This document shows, piece by piece, positions 35,971-49,303 of a stretch of 64,000 nt of DNA. The notes below the pieces were generated by a model. The model searched no databases and was not told where the DNA came from. It saw only the letters and a program-made list of their open reading frames with translations. Every line of letters begins with the position of its first letter. Position 1 is the first letter of the stretch. A program made the position numbers and the translations under genes. The DNA comes from Casuarina equisetifolia (lineage: Eukaryota; Streptophyta; Magnoliopsida; Fagales; Casuarinaceae): contig CM052360.1 in the NCBI GenBank assembly GCA_028551475.1, positions 8,916,501 to 8,980,500 of the forward strand, written 5' to 3'.

Positions 35971-37301
35971 TGATGATGATTTTACTTATTTTCTTCTATT
36001 ATATCAAATACTATGTTTAATAATTGTTGTACGTGAGTCTTGGAAGACAGATGCATATAGAAAATACAATATATGTTGCCTAATTGGATTGTTATAAAAA
36101 GAAGATAATTTCTTCTCTTAATTACTTTGTGTTTGTGCACACACTTCGCAGCAGGTAGATTAAAATTCTCATTTTTGCTGGGAAGTCCTCCACACTAAAC
36201 AACAGTAGGGGGCAAGAATCCAATGGTTACAGACTTGATTACGATGGCTGACCTACCAAACAAAACCAACTATTTTTGAGACACTCTATTCCGATACAAC
36301 TATAGCATTATCTCATCTTAAGTTTCTTCTTTTGTTTCTACTCAGTAGATGTTACCATTTTGGGTAAAATAGGGTCACATTGGAGGGAGACGGGAACCTT
36401 TGGTTTTGTTCCGAGGAAGATACATACTTCTAGACTTCATTTAAGAGAGGTCAATCTTTAATTTGTTCGTTAATCAAAGTTTCCTAAAAATTCACATTTT
36501 TCCTGTTTATACGCATAATATACAGGCTTGAGCATAATAGTATTTAACCAATCCCACCGCCCTGTAACAGTAGCAAACAAAATCTTATAGGTTTAGCAGG
36601 TATGAGAAGGTGGTGAAAATGGTACCTACAACCAGATTAGAACTCCTTCTAACCATGGAAGTAGATAAAATCAATTGAAAAAAAAAAAGGTTTAGAGGAT
36701 GGTGGCTACGGTTTGGGCATCAGCAAAGACCCAACGGAGTACACCATGTTCTAAGACAAACAGAAGGAAAAAGAAAGCAATCTTCTAACCAGCGGATAGC
36801 ACTCCACTGATTGTGTACTGGAAATCGTGTAGCCATTCTGCTCAACCGTTTCAGAAGGTTGAAGCCCATGGATAATGGGCTATTTAGGATGATAACTAAT
36901 AACAATTTCCGTGCAAGTGATCAACATTAGCTGACTATATGCCTCATCACGAATGGACAACACGAAGTATATCTGCTTTTGTACGTTGCGCCAGAGTGAT
37001 TTTGTCCAACTACTACTGCACGGGAGTTGGCCAATTATTTTCAAGTTTCATAAATACCAAAAACTTTTTGAAGTACCCTCCTGTAGATGGGTGACTGACT
37101 TCACAAACATAAAATCCAAACAGCGAAATTCAGAGCAGGTTTTTCTCCTTGCAGTACCGGGATTTTCCTACATGTCTCGTTTAGGGATCCTTTTTTCCGG
37201 TTATTATTATAAATGTTGTAAGATAAACTTAGTTTGAGATAATTGCGGAAGTCAAGGCTTCAGAATTCATCATCAATAGCAGCTTCAATCCTTCCTGTCC
37301 T
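35971..37301. other. Intergenic region between convergent Ole e 1 and MORC genes
   Basis: The two genes converge here, so this 1.3 kb holds both 3' ends. No coding sequence is supported. Confidence 0.5.
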
Positions 37302-40300
37302 CTAGCGGCCCCCCTTCTCAAGCAGCCCAGCTATGGTCTCAGATGCTTTCTGTAGCAAGCAAAAGTTCATACTTCATTAGCAGAAGAAATTTCAATGTAC
37401 TGGTTGAGCTTTACAAGCGGAGAAAAATTTGCTCACCCTTAAACTCTTCATCAGCGTCTCCTCCAGCGCGTCTTTCCGGTTCTTTTCTTCCGAGAAGCTA
37501 TCAATCAGAGCTATTCGCTCTTGGTTCAGTTCCTCCACTTTGCGTTTCAGTTCCTCTATTTTGCTTTCTTTCTCTTGAAGCTGATGGTAAAGAAGGAAAA
37601 CGAAAAAGACCAAGAAGAATAATCACTATGAAAACTTATGGGCGAATAGTTTCCAATCATAAAAGGCCAGCATACTAGTAAAACCATCATCTAGTTTACT
37701 GGTTATTGTCTTTCCCTTGTCAAAGAATATTTTTTCCATCCCTCTTGAAACTCCCGATAAAAAAGTGGAAATAGGCAAACGACTGTTCACTTACTTGAAG
37801 TTCTAGTGATTTTACTTGAAGTTCTAGTGCTTTTACTTGAAACTCCAAGGATTTACGCATTTCTCTTTCATACTTCAAGTCGCTTAGTAATTGAGGCATC
37901 TCATCTGGATTACCTAGCTCCTTCAAACTGCAAATATATTTCAAAGGTTAAAATGGAACAACAAATGATACGATTAAGCAACATGAGCTCAAAAAATCTA
38001 ACAAGAACAGATATTGCAACCTTTCCTTTGACTGGCCATTCTCTTCTTTTGACTTGGTTAGACCATTGGACTGGTCATCAGGGGGTACTTGTCCGTCTGC
38101 AATCAAAGCAGCCTCCTGTGCGTTTGGGAATACAAACAGAATTATGTATGAAACGAAAAGGAATTTTAGAAATTCCAACTTATATCTAATCGCATAACAT
38201 TAATCCAGGACTATCTTTACTCAAGTCCTTAACTTCTTTCCTAAAAGTATGGTAAACAACTACTCGAACAAATATACCTTTGAATTTGACCTGGGGCCTT
38301 GCTCATATTCACGAGAAGAAGGTGATCCTACAGGTCGAGGTCTTTTGCTAGATTCCGCGGGGGACCTTGGTTCAGGACCCGGAATTGCAATACACACAAT
38401 CTGATTTGTGGATTTCTCCTCGGCAGACACTAAAGATCGCTTGTCTGCAGAACCCCCTCGACGTCGCCTTGCCGCATAACCAATTTCCTGGCAATTTGAG
38501 GACCTAAGAAAAGCTGTTCATATCAGTGATAGGTTGCTTCATCGCCAGGATTTTCTGAATACTAATAGCTGAAGAAACAAACCAGTAAGCCTTTTGCATT
38601 GTAAGCAGGCGATGCTCGAGTCTCGAAAGCACTCCTGTATGTTCAAAGCCCTGTTTGTCGTGAGATGGTTCGACAAAATTAGCTTCCAACACACCTGTTG
38701 CATAAAGAGAGTATAGCAAGAGTAAATTTGAGGAAGGACGACGAAAATTGTCAACAAAATACCATAAGCAATACTGGATTGAGAGGTTTCAAAGTCCGAA
38801 ACAATACCAATAACTCCTCGACCATCGCTGCCGGCAGCATTCCAGACCCTCCAGAATGGCTGGCGAGGAATATTTTCGCATGTTAAAGAGAGTACGAAGT
38901 TAACATAACAGGAGTTTGATAAGATTCTGTACTACTCTTAAGTTTAGAGTAATCAATTTATGTCTCATTCTGATAATTCTAAGATTAACTAACTGCACAA
39001 AGGAACCATGGATTTCTCCATAACCATGAATTACAAACTGAAACTCCAGTTATTATATTCAAGTTTAAAGACCACCAACACACTGCACCAAGAAATGAAG
39101 GATCTAGTCTCTCGATCATGATAGCTGGATTCAATACTGGGCAAAATGCTATTCTGGAATATGTAATGTACAGAAGAACAAGAAAACAACCTTGATCAGT
39201 CGGTTTCTGTGATAAACGTTAAAACCCTGGATATCAATATGAGATTTCGCGTCCTTCACAAATCCGATTGTCACAACCGCAAACATCTGTTTACAGCACT
39301 AGGACAAAAGCAGGTTATAGCAAATGGAGGGCAGACTAATATGCTTAAGTTAAATACGGAATCTGAAAATGACATTACATTTGGATCTTTTCGCATTTCT
39401 TCTGTAAGACGTTTAGGTTTATATGTTATCTCCCTTGCTAACATCATATCATTTACTATGCTATGATGATGAACATCTTCCCCACGCAGAATAATTCTGA
39501 AGTTAGGTGGAAGCTTAAGATAGAGGATCGATGCATAACTCTGGCAAAGGTAAAATTCAAAACTTAAGTCACTAACTATACCAGTCATTTAAGCAAGAAA
39601 AGAGGGAGGAGGAGGAAGAGAGAAGAACAATAACTGTAGTTTTTAGAATTTAAAACATAGGTTGTAGTATATCAGATTATCAACGTATTTGCCAATAAGG
39701 AGTCCATGGAGTAAAGCAATATGAAAATTTATTGGTTCATCTACATACCCTTAGAGAACATCGATAAGTTAAGAAGTGCCTAGAGTGGGGATACTGGTCT
39801 GCCATTTGCATGCTTAGCTCTTTGTTGACTCCTCTAAGTCGAATATCCTATAGCATCAAACAACATAAGTATTTAGAAGTTATCAGAAACTACCCGAAGC
39901 ACTACGTAAAACCAACTTTAGAATCATAAACGCTTACATGTTGATCGGTGTCAAAATCAAGTTCAAAATTCCCTTCATCATCCTCCCAAGGGTTGTATAT
40001 TACTATTCTTGTTCCATGATATTTCAAGGTTTTGAACTACATAAAACAAAACATGACAAACAATGATCAAATTATGGCATTGCTATTACAAAAAAAAAAA
40101 TGACTAGCATGGCATGGAAAGTAAAGAGGGTTGCATGAAAAAGGAAAGAAATGGATAAATTATCACTAACTCATTTTTTATATGTGTAGCTAGTAATCAA
40201 TACAAAAGACATCAAGTTTGGTTATTACATAGTTGTGTTGTCTATTGGATAAGGACTTTGTGGTTAGTTGACCTTGATTATGCACATATTGAGCTATAAT

Positions 40301-43300
40301 CCTTGTTCTATCGTCCTTAGAACAAAGTAACAATCGATTTTTACATACTTGGTCCTTTCATGAAAAATGGAACTTGTTACACTATGCATGGCTTGTTTCA
40401 TAAAAATAAGTATGCTAGTAGAGCATTTAAATCTTGATCATTCCTACTATCTAGATTACCTAGCATACTATTGAAGCCATGGCCTATATTCTAAATCTAT
40501 TGAAGACCTTGATGCTATGTTTTCTTCATTACCCTTCATGAAACAAATGATACTCCTAATTTCACTTAATATCTTATATGAGAGTTTTTGGTCATCAAGT
40601 AGGAGGCCCAATATGAAACATAGTAGGCAATGAATTCTAGTTGAGAACTTGGAAGACATAAGGAGGCTAAGTTTAGGATATCCCTTTTATATGTCTTACT
40701 ACTTATAAGGTAGCTCTATGTGTGAATGATTTGGGATATGTATAAGCTAACTATGCATTGTCAAATATATAATATAGTTATTGTCAAATATATCAACATT
40801 TTGATCAATCTTTGGTATTTGCATGAGCTTATTTTTTTCCTTCATGGGAAGAATGGTGGGTTTCATATGAGTAGCTATAATTCAAATACTAGCTCTAAGA
40901 TATACTTTTTTCAATTCAAATATATTCAATTCTTGTTTTGGTTATCTCATTTTCAAAAAGAACTTGGAGAGACTTAATCGTGGTGGTGGCAACCTTGTGC
41001 AACATGTGATAATAATATAATCTTATATTAGCAAGGTGAAAAATATGCTACCATCTTCTTTGGTAAAAAGTGAATAGTCATGCTACAATTGTTAGAATAC
41101 AACTCTAATCAATTCCTTAGAAACTTTTGTACTTAATTATCTAGATGTTTGCCTTAAATTGTATAAGGCCTTTAGTATTTGATAGACTTTTTCTTCCCCT
41201 AATTTTGAAGGCTTGATAGAATTATCACTTAAAATTCTTCATGTAGGTCATTATGTAGAAGATGCTATAGACATCCATGTGGTATAAATACTAATCTTTG
41301 GTAGATTTGGTGGTAATTACTAATCATACAATCACTACTTTAACTACTAAAAAAAATCATCTTCTAGCAGTCAAGGTCTTTTTTCTTATTATACTTATTT
41401 GCCAATAACTAGTTTTTTTATTGCTATGCTAAACCATTTGACTTATACCTAATCTTGTAGATATATATATATAAAATAACCTCCTAAGTTTTATTGTTAT
41501 ATAATGATCAAGCTTTATTGTCGTGGCATCATTCCATTTTGGGTCATTAACTACTTATTGGAAATTCCTTGATTATTTAAGGCTAGAAATGAAGGCCATG
41601 AAATGCTTATAATGGGGAAACAATATATTATCAGCTTATTAATATAGGATATTGAATGAATATGGTTTTGGTTGTGATTTTGGGTATGATGGGACATAAA
41701 TAATCTTGAAACCAATCGGGGGTCATTTGACACTTGTGGAGATTAGTATTGTTGATAGAAGACAACATCTAATTATGCCTTGTGAATGGTCATTTTGAGT
41801 CATCCCACTGCTTACTACCTTTAGGCAAATAAGAATATGATTTCCTAATAAATGATGATCTTGGTGATAAAAACCTCCAATTTTAGGGATTCTATAATTA
41901 ACTTCTTTCTTAAAGCTCAAGATACCCCATGAACATGACTTTAATTATCCTAGGGTCAAATTTATTTGTTTGTCCTACATTGTAGCACAACACAAATTTC
42001 AATAAGATAGTTGATGGCAAGGGTTTCTATAAAAAGATCTCATCACGTGTTTTTTTTCGCAATATCAAAGTAGTTACTTCATTTATCAGGTAAGTGGCTA
42101 TTAAGATCCCAAAAAATGCTTAGGTAGGAAAGCTTGTAACATTAAAGCTCATCATATATGAATGCGTGTTAGATTAATGTAAATCATGTAGCACTTATAT
42201 ACATAACAAAAATAAGAATACCAAAAATTTTATGTAGTTTGAGATAAATCAATTTCTACACTTATAAGTGATAACAATCTATCACCATTTATAGATTTTA
42301 TACAAATAGAATTGTTAGAGAATTCATTTTTCTAGTGTTTTTTTTTTCTTTTTCTCTTTCTCTCCCCCTTTCTAATCATTATGACCACTTATCAAATGAC
42401 ACGCCATAACCTTAGGTTTTATCAAGCCTCATATTTATTAACAAAATAGGAGAAAGCTCTAGTTGGAAAATTATCATTTTACCCTTAACCTAATTTTGAC
42501 TCCATATCTTACAATCTCCCACTTAGAGTTAAAATTAATGTAATACCCCTAGACTCTAGGATGAATTACTTGTAAAGACCCACTTGGAGTGAAAATTGGT
42601 TAAATAACCATACATAACGCAATAAGTTGTTTTTGAATACCCACTAGCCTCTAGGAGTTAATCTCCACCTTCATCATATATGCTTCCATTTATTTATCAT
42701 CTTTACTTGCAAGGCCTTTTATAAGATTTCTATAGCACGTTTTCATGTTGTGCACATTCACCTTTTTTAACTTCATAGCTCTTTAGAGCTCACATGCCTC
42801 TACGTCTTGTCATTCAAAGCTTTTGCTCCACTTTAAACTTGTTGGGTAAAGAAAAATAGGTCTTAACAAAAAATGGTGAATGGTAAGAAACCTAACGTTT
42901 TAAGGCAAATCAAGATGAAGTACAATATAAAATGTCAAAGGAAGCCAACCACAACAGGGTGAACAAAGTCCATAGGAGAGCCTTATTAAAAGGGAAAAAA
43001 AAAAAAAAAAAAAAGGAAAGAAGAAAAAAAAAAAGCATGCAAAGTGCAAGTAAAGTCCATAAGAGGATGGATAAAGCTATAAAAGGGGTTATAGATTTAT
43101 GATAGAATAGAAAAGACACAAATTCATGATAGAATAAAAAATAAACAACTTATGAATCTATGATGGAATAGAAGAATCACAAATCCATGATGGAATAGAA
43201 GATTCACAAATCCAAGAAGGACTAGAAGACTCATAGATCAAGTATAGGATAAAGATCCACAAATCAATCATAGAATAGGATACATGTAACTTCATAATGA

Positions 43301-46300
43301 AATAGAAGATCCACAAATCCATTATATAATAGAATAGCCAAGACAAGATTAAAGATTTATGTGCCATTCTACTTTTCACTCTCTTAGACCACTTAGGGCC
43401 TTAATGCACCTCCAAGCCTTCTCTAAGACTAATCATATCTCTTAGTCTTCTCTTGTATTTAGCCTCCTTGGGTCTAATTATATCTCTACGCCACCTTTAG
43501 ACTTCGTGTGCCTTCAGCTTTTCAACTTTGTTTGACATGTCATAGGTACATGTTGCATATGTGCCTCTATTAGTGGTGGTGTTTGGACTTCACATGTTAG
43601 CCATATAACCCAAACTAGTTTTGATAATCAACAACTACTTCTCAAATCTAAAATCCAATAATTAGAAAAGAAATAGACAACATTACAAAATTACCTATTA
43701 AGCATTTCTTTAGTGTGTGAAACCCTAGTTTTCTTCAAACTATGATTCTAACCTTGCCACAAACTTGGCTCTAATATTAGTTTGTCAAAAGATTAATGTG
43801 AATAGAGCAACACATACACATATAATATATATAAAAAATATGATGATTTTATGCAATTCATAATAAACTAATCCTACACTTGTATGAGATAACAATCTAT
43901 CATCATTTGGAGATTTTATTGATGTAGGAGCTCTTAAAATTTTGTTTCCCTCTCTAGTGGCTTTATCTCTCTTTAGCCACTATGATTGTTCACCAAATAA
44001 CACACTTCATTTTAAAGGTTTCTCAAGCCTCACTTACAAGCAAAGTTGAACAAAATCCTAATTGGCAAATTATCACTAGGCCCTTGACCCTATTTTGACT
44101 CTATACCTAACTAGAAAGCTATGTTTGCATTTTGTGATCTTATTTTGTTAAAGGAGATAAATATAAGAATTCTTATGTAAAATTCTAGTAAATTAAAGAA
44201 AGTTGGGCATTTATAGTAAAAAAATGTGAAGTGTTAACCAACAAGATTTGTTTGATTGTTATACTCGAAATGGCGTAAATAAAGGCCTCCATCACGGTTG
44301 ATGATTTAATAGGGTCCTCATTATTTATATGGATTGCCTTAAAAATGAATTTGGTGGCTGAATGACTAAGAACGGTTTTAGACTGGTAACAAACGGCACT
44401 ATTTTTTCATCCATCATACTCGTTGTCCATCTGTGAACAAGATTGTGGCACATATCTTAGGGCACCGATTGGTCTAGATTATCCATCGATTATGTTAATG
44501 TGTCATTGATAAATTTGATTTTACTCCTTTTTTGTAGTCTTATTTCTACTCGTTGGCTTCACATCCCGTTATGGTGATCTAGGTCGAAGCTTGCTGGCTA
44601 ACACAGTTGGACACGAGTATGGTGTGATTTTAGGTTTTGGACTTCAGATTTGATACTATTTATAATTCTTTTACATGCCGAAAAGAGACAACCTGATTGC
44701 TACAAAACCATCATCAAGTATGGTATGAAGAGCAAAGAGTAATGCATGGAAAAGATAAGAAACGAATAATTTCTAAGTAGCTTATTTGTTTACAGAGTTG
44801 TTTTATCTACACAAGAAACAATGAACCATTTTTCTCGTGGTTTAAGTTTCTACTTATCGTCTTTATGCTTATATCTATACTGCAAATGTCATTCTGCACA
44901 TACCTATTCCACCAGATAAGATATTTAACCATTGTTGTAGTTCAGTCAATTCATTGGTTTTTCGTTAAGCATTGATTTTGACCTCATTACCTTGTCTTTA
45001 AGCATAAGACCCTATCTTAAGCGACTATTGTGGTTTGCCCCATGGCTCCGACTCTTGTAAGATTCAACAATTGCATATAATTATCACATAAGAAATGAAA
45101 TTGAATATGAGAAAACAGTTTTAGTTATGGTGTGATCCACATGTGTTGAAGGATGGGCAGAGCTATGTATTATGAGGCTAGAAGAAATGTTTTTCAATAT
45201 GAGAAAATAATTTAGGACATGCTGTGATCCATATCAGTCGGGGGATGACCAGTACTACGTCTTTATTGAGGAGCTAGAAGAATTGGAAGTCCCTTATATA
45301 TTAGCTCATTTACTCATGGTCTTTTTGCAAACCCCCACCTCCTATCCCCACCAGGGTGAATAACCTAGCACCACCTTTGCTGAACGTAATATATACTGGT
45401 TATAGGATGCAACTTTAACAACGTGGTTCTCTAAACCGTGCTACAGTAGCACAAAGCAAATCAAGAATGGATGAAAAGTGGTAAAGAAAGCAATGGATAA
45501 ATTTTTTTAAATAACAAGAAGACTGACCTGCTCAAGAAGATCTTCCTCACTTGTATAAGGTGACCATAGCAGTATCGTCTCTAAATTTGTATTCCAATCA
45601 TCCAAAGAAGTTCGACTTATTTTGCTCCACTCTTGTCCTCTTTTCTCATAGTCAATCTTGTGATTCAAAATTATAAAACAGTGACAAAGAAAATAATATA
45701 GCACTATGATGAACATTAAAGTATAAGTGTTAAGAAATACTTAGATATTAAGATTAAAAGGTCTTGACCCAACCCAAAAGCTAACTCAAAAATAGGATAA
45801 ACTTCTTTTTAATTTAAACAAACACATAATTTCATGTCTTGGCAATGTGAGACAAATCACATTGTTAATACAACCTTTTACCACGATATGGGTGCCAAAA
45901 AAGAAACCTAAGATGTATATTTGGCCAAGGGTGAAACCCAACTTTGAACCATGTTAAGAAATATTTAGATATTAAGATAAGAATGCTTTAAGCTAAACTC
46001 AAAAGCTAACTCAAAATTAGAAAAATTTTCTTTTAATTTTTATAAATCATCAAGCACATGTCCTGACAATGTGGGATAATCTACACCATTATCATGGCCT
46101 TTTGCATGATAAGGGTGCCAAAGGAGAAATTTAGGATAAACATCAAGTTAGGAATAAACCTGAGTTTTGATACTATGTTAAAAAATATTAAAATATTAAG
46201 ATTAAAGGGCCTTGGTCCAACTTAAAAGCTAGCTCAATAGTAGTAGAAACTTCTTTTTTTAATTTAACCAAACCCTCTGAGTGTATATCTTGACAATATA

Positions 46301-49300
46301 GAACAATTTACACTATTATCATGGTCCCTCACCATGAGAGGTTTGCCAAAGAAGAAACTTGGGATGTATATTAGGTTAAGGGTGAAACCTAATTCAAATA
46401 CTATGTTAAAAAATATTAAGATATTAAGATAATAAGGCCTTAAGCCCAATCTAAAAGTTAACTTAAAAGTATAAAGAATTCCTTTTAATTTAAACAAACC
46501 CTCAAGCATACATCTTAACAACGTGGAACAATTTATATCGTTAACAATAAGGATGCCAAAATCGTTACAAGTGATCTTACCATGGGAACCACAATATCAT
46601 CCTTTCTATTAGCCCTAAGGAATGTGTAGGATAGCATTCCAATGCTTTGTGTGAGGCTGAAACAAATAAATACATATAAATTAGCTATGAAGATGATATC
46701 CTGGTACTTGATCGTGGCAAGAACTCGTAGAAAGTAAGTGAGCTAACATTTGTACGTCGATAAAGAACCTACCTTTGTCCATCATTCCCTTGACAGCGTG
46801 AAAACACGATAACATCTGCTCCTAGTCTCATTGTACTCGTCTTAAACCCATTCCCATCTAGGAGAAAATTGGTCAAATAAAAGAAGAAAAAAAATAAAAG
46901 AAGAAAAGAAGATATGAAGTCCATGGCAAGTCTTTCAAATATCCAATTATTTACAGATTAATTTATGGGTACGATCTGTTTAGAATAGTTTAGGAGCTCA
47001 CATTGACCAATGGTGTTAGCCATTTTGCTTTTAACAGAATAACCAAGAGACATGCACTGCCGCATCTTGTCAGGAGTCATTCCACCCCCATTATCTGCAG
47101 TACAAATGCAGAAAACCCGCTAAGGATATCAAAACAGAAACAACAGCAGAAATTATCATCATTTTAATTTTAATCCAATGTTTACAATAACAAACCAACT
47201 TTCCGAGGAGTTCTTCCACATTTTCGTCGACATATTCCGATGAACACAACACCGCAAGTGAAGTGTTGTGTTCATCGGAATACGTGGAGCTAAATCGATC
47301 TCTAAAAATAATTGAACAATGAATATCCTAATAAGAAGAAGATGATAAACCTCTAGAAAATATTTAATTAAAAAGGAAAAATAATAAGTCTACCTACCTT
47401 CAACTAGCAACATTTTAGAGCCATATTTCTCGTCTTCAAGAACATCTACGCAAACATAAGTGGCTCCATGGCAGGTCTGCTCAATTGAAGGACAGAAAAG
47501 AGAGTGAAAATATGAAAAGAATGTGATAACTCTAACTTTTGGAAGTAAAGAAGTGTCCAAGTACCTCATCTAAAGAATTGTCTAGAAGCTCTGCAAAAGC
47601 TGTGCAATTAAGACTTAGTGTTAGTAAATATTCTTGTTCATATTATTAAAAGGTTTATTATTTAACTTAAAAATGACTTAAGAGGTGTTAAAACTTATTA
47701 TCTTATAAATAAAATTTTTAATAACTTTTTTAGCACTTTGAGACTTAATTCCCACATTTTAACATACCCCCTCACTATAGTAATCGAATTATCAAGTCAC
47801 TATATTGTCACATTACATAGGCAATGCCCAACTTAACCAATGGAAATCCATAGTAGTGCTAAGTGGAATCATGTTTCCAATACTATATTAAAATTTTGAT
47901 TATTCAATCCAAAAGTTAACTCAACATGTGGTAGAATCATTATTTTATAAACAATATTTTTGATAACTTTCTTAGTAATGTCAGACTTAATTGTTGTAAG
48001 AGATAGATTAGTTAATCAAAAGGCTTATAAAAGAAAATTGTCATTGTGTTACAAAGATCTCTATAATTGTTGAAAACTTATTTATTTAGCATGCTTGAGG
48101 CTTGAGAAGATCATTTTTGATATGATGTAATGTTTTATAAGGTCTTTCCTTAATCATCTTGTATTAATGTACTGAATATATAAATTTTTAGCACACGTCT
48201 TAACACAAATAAATCTATTTGTTTTGGAGGGGAAAAGGGAAAAGAAAGTGATAAGAGTGAAACTGACAAAGATACTTGATGTTCACGTTATAATAAGTCT
48301 CTACCTGCCAAAGCCCACTTATGGCTGGTCGCATTTGAGTGTAGAAACTTAGGATGGACCCTGACATGCTCCATGCCAACTGCAAAATAACAAATTGAAA
48401 GCGATTGACAGATGTTAAGAATTGAATCACACTTGCTAGAAAAATCTAGATATGATTGTTCCTCGAATTGTTAGATCGCGTACTAGATGAAAACAGACCC
48501 AAAGATGGTGGAATTCTCAATGTCATCACAGTTAGAGCTTACTGTCTCCATGTAATTTCAGCCGCACATATTCGTTTATAATGGCACGGCAAACCACCAA
48601 AAGATTACTAGAAGAATTTAAGGGCTTATGTTAGTATGATATCAAATGTGGCAATCAACAGTTTCTCTTCTGTTCTTCGGAGAAGTTCCTCGGGCATAGA
48701 GGGCATGATTCTCGTTCAAAGAAGAGAAGTAAGCAAGCCCTTGGTTTTTCATGCTAGAATCGAAGTTTGTTATAAAAGACAGATAAGATCTACTTAACTG
48801 GCAAAAAACCTAATAGAAACCCTCACATTGACATGCAAAACAGTGAAAATCATTTTCTTTGAGAGGAAGAAGGAAAAAAAACAACCAACACGTTATTAGC
48901 GAAGAAAAAACTGCATGCGCTACCAATTACCAGAACTCTGAGCCAAAAATCCTCCATCGCTGACGTCGTAATCCCCTGCTTTCCAAAACTGCTTACAACC
49001 GTGAAAAACCAGACCTCCTGGTGGCATTTGATCCACCGCGACGTCCATCGGAGGCCTCATCGACAGTGGCCAAGCCTCTGTCACGGCCAAGTCCGTCCCT
49101 ACCCTCCCCCTCGGAAGAGAAGGGAGAAGATCACGAGGAAACGCGACTTTTGAGTCGTTCAAGTGGTCCACATTCCAAGAACCAACCGAACTACTGCTAC
49201 TGCTGCTACTCGAAATTGTGTAAACTTGTATGGCCTTATTCATGTCCGGAAGTTTATCACCTTGAGGTACTCCTTGATCTTCTTCAGACACCATGGTTGA

Positions 49301-49303
49301 CAC
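37302..49303 (-). CDS. MORC family GHKL ATPase (MORC4/MORC7-like)
   Basis: Plant MORC ATPases act in the nucleus in transposon silencing, RNA-directed DNA methylation and immunity. Nineteen minus-strand exons: 49303-48931, 48379-48305, 47599-47565, 47476-47398, 47094-47002, 46857-46773, 46656-46581, 45656-45528, 40036-39938, 39847-39749, 39540-39379, 39286-39191, 38859-38808, 38694-38583, 38503-38278, 38115-38021, 37927-37795, 37580-37437, 37349-37302. The total of 2211 nt gives 736 aa, every junction in phase. A variable leader (1-124) contains a poly-Ser run. The ATPase follows: HPKFLHSNATSHKWAL, the N-box ELLDNSLDE, DNGGGM, and across a junction IGQYGNGFKTSTMRLGAD. The S5/transducer region includes SYTFLR, WSPYTSEEDLL, GVNKELSMQMA and the block ending FWRVWNAAGSDGRGVIG. 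A basic stretch (ARRRRGG) and a coiled coil rich in LELQVK repeats end the protein. I place it nearest MORC4/5/7. Intron 8 is 5.5 kb. Confidence 0.92.
37791..37846 (-). repeat. 21-bp tandem repeat in MORC exon 17 with repeated splice donors
   Basis: Two and a half 21-bp units encode the heptad-like LELQVK series. Each unit carries CAAGTAA on the minus strand; the outermost (GTAAGT, at 37794-37793) is the donor used in my model, and earlier copies at 37815-37814 and 37836-37835 would shorten the exon by 21 or 42 nt without frameshift. Confidence 0.8.
42167..44113 (-). mobile_element. Probable non-autonomous LTR element in MORC intron 8
   Basis: Two diverged direct repeats, about 42167-42513 and 43783-44113, share GATTAATGT, GATAACAATCTATCA, TATGA-CA, TCAAGCCTCA and ATTTTGACTC blocks and begin with TGT. 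Next to the left copy lies ACAATCTCCCACTT, a pyrimidine run that would be a polypurine tract on the minus strand. Next to the right copy lies TTGGCTCTAATATTAG, the complement of a sequence resembling the tRNA-Met primer site. The inner 1.27 kb has no gag or pol. Ends are approximate and no target duplication was found. Confidence 0.55.
43092..43337. repeat. Degenerate ~30-bp minisatellite
   Basis: About eight degenerate units of the type CACAAATCCATGATGGAATA plus GAAGATT lie in tandem, inside the internal region of the putative LTR element. Some units are interrupted by short indels. Confidence 0.7.
45730..46560. repeat. ~225-bp tandem repeat array in MORC intron 7
   Basis: Four units start at 45730, 45954, 46178 and 46406 (spacings 224, 224, 228); the last is truncated. 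Each begins TTAA(G/A)AAATA and contains TTAAGAT, AAAGCTAACTCAA-like, ACTTCTTTT, CAATGTG(G/A)GA and GGGTGCCAAA-type blocks. The intron 46580-45657 consists mostly of this array. Confidence 0.85.
47233..47282. repeat. Perfect 20-bp hairpin in MORC intron 4
   Basis: Arms 47233-47252 and 47263-47282 are exact inverted copies (left arm TATTCCGATGAACACAACAC) with a 10-nt loop. It lies in the intron between exons 4 and 5 and would form a stable stem in the pre-mRNA. Confidence 0.9.

Larger units (their letters stand above)
40037..45527 (-). other. Giant intron 8 of the MORC gene
   Basis: A 5.49-kb intron separates exons 8 and 9. Its left part (40037-42160) is AT-rich with no recognisable gene. The middle (42167-44113) looks like a non-autonomous LTR element with a minisatellite inside. 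The right part (44114-45527) shows nothing I recognise. No coding exon is missing, since exons 8 and 9 join in phase with continuous MORC homology. Confidence 0.8.
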
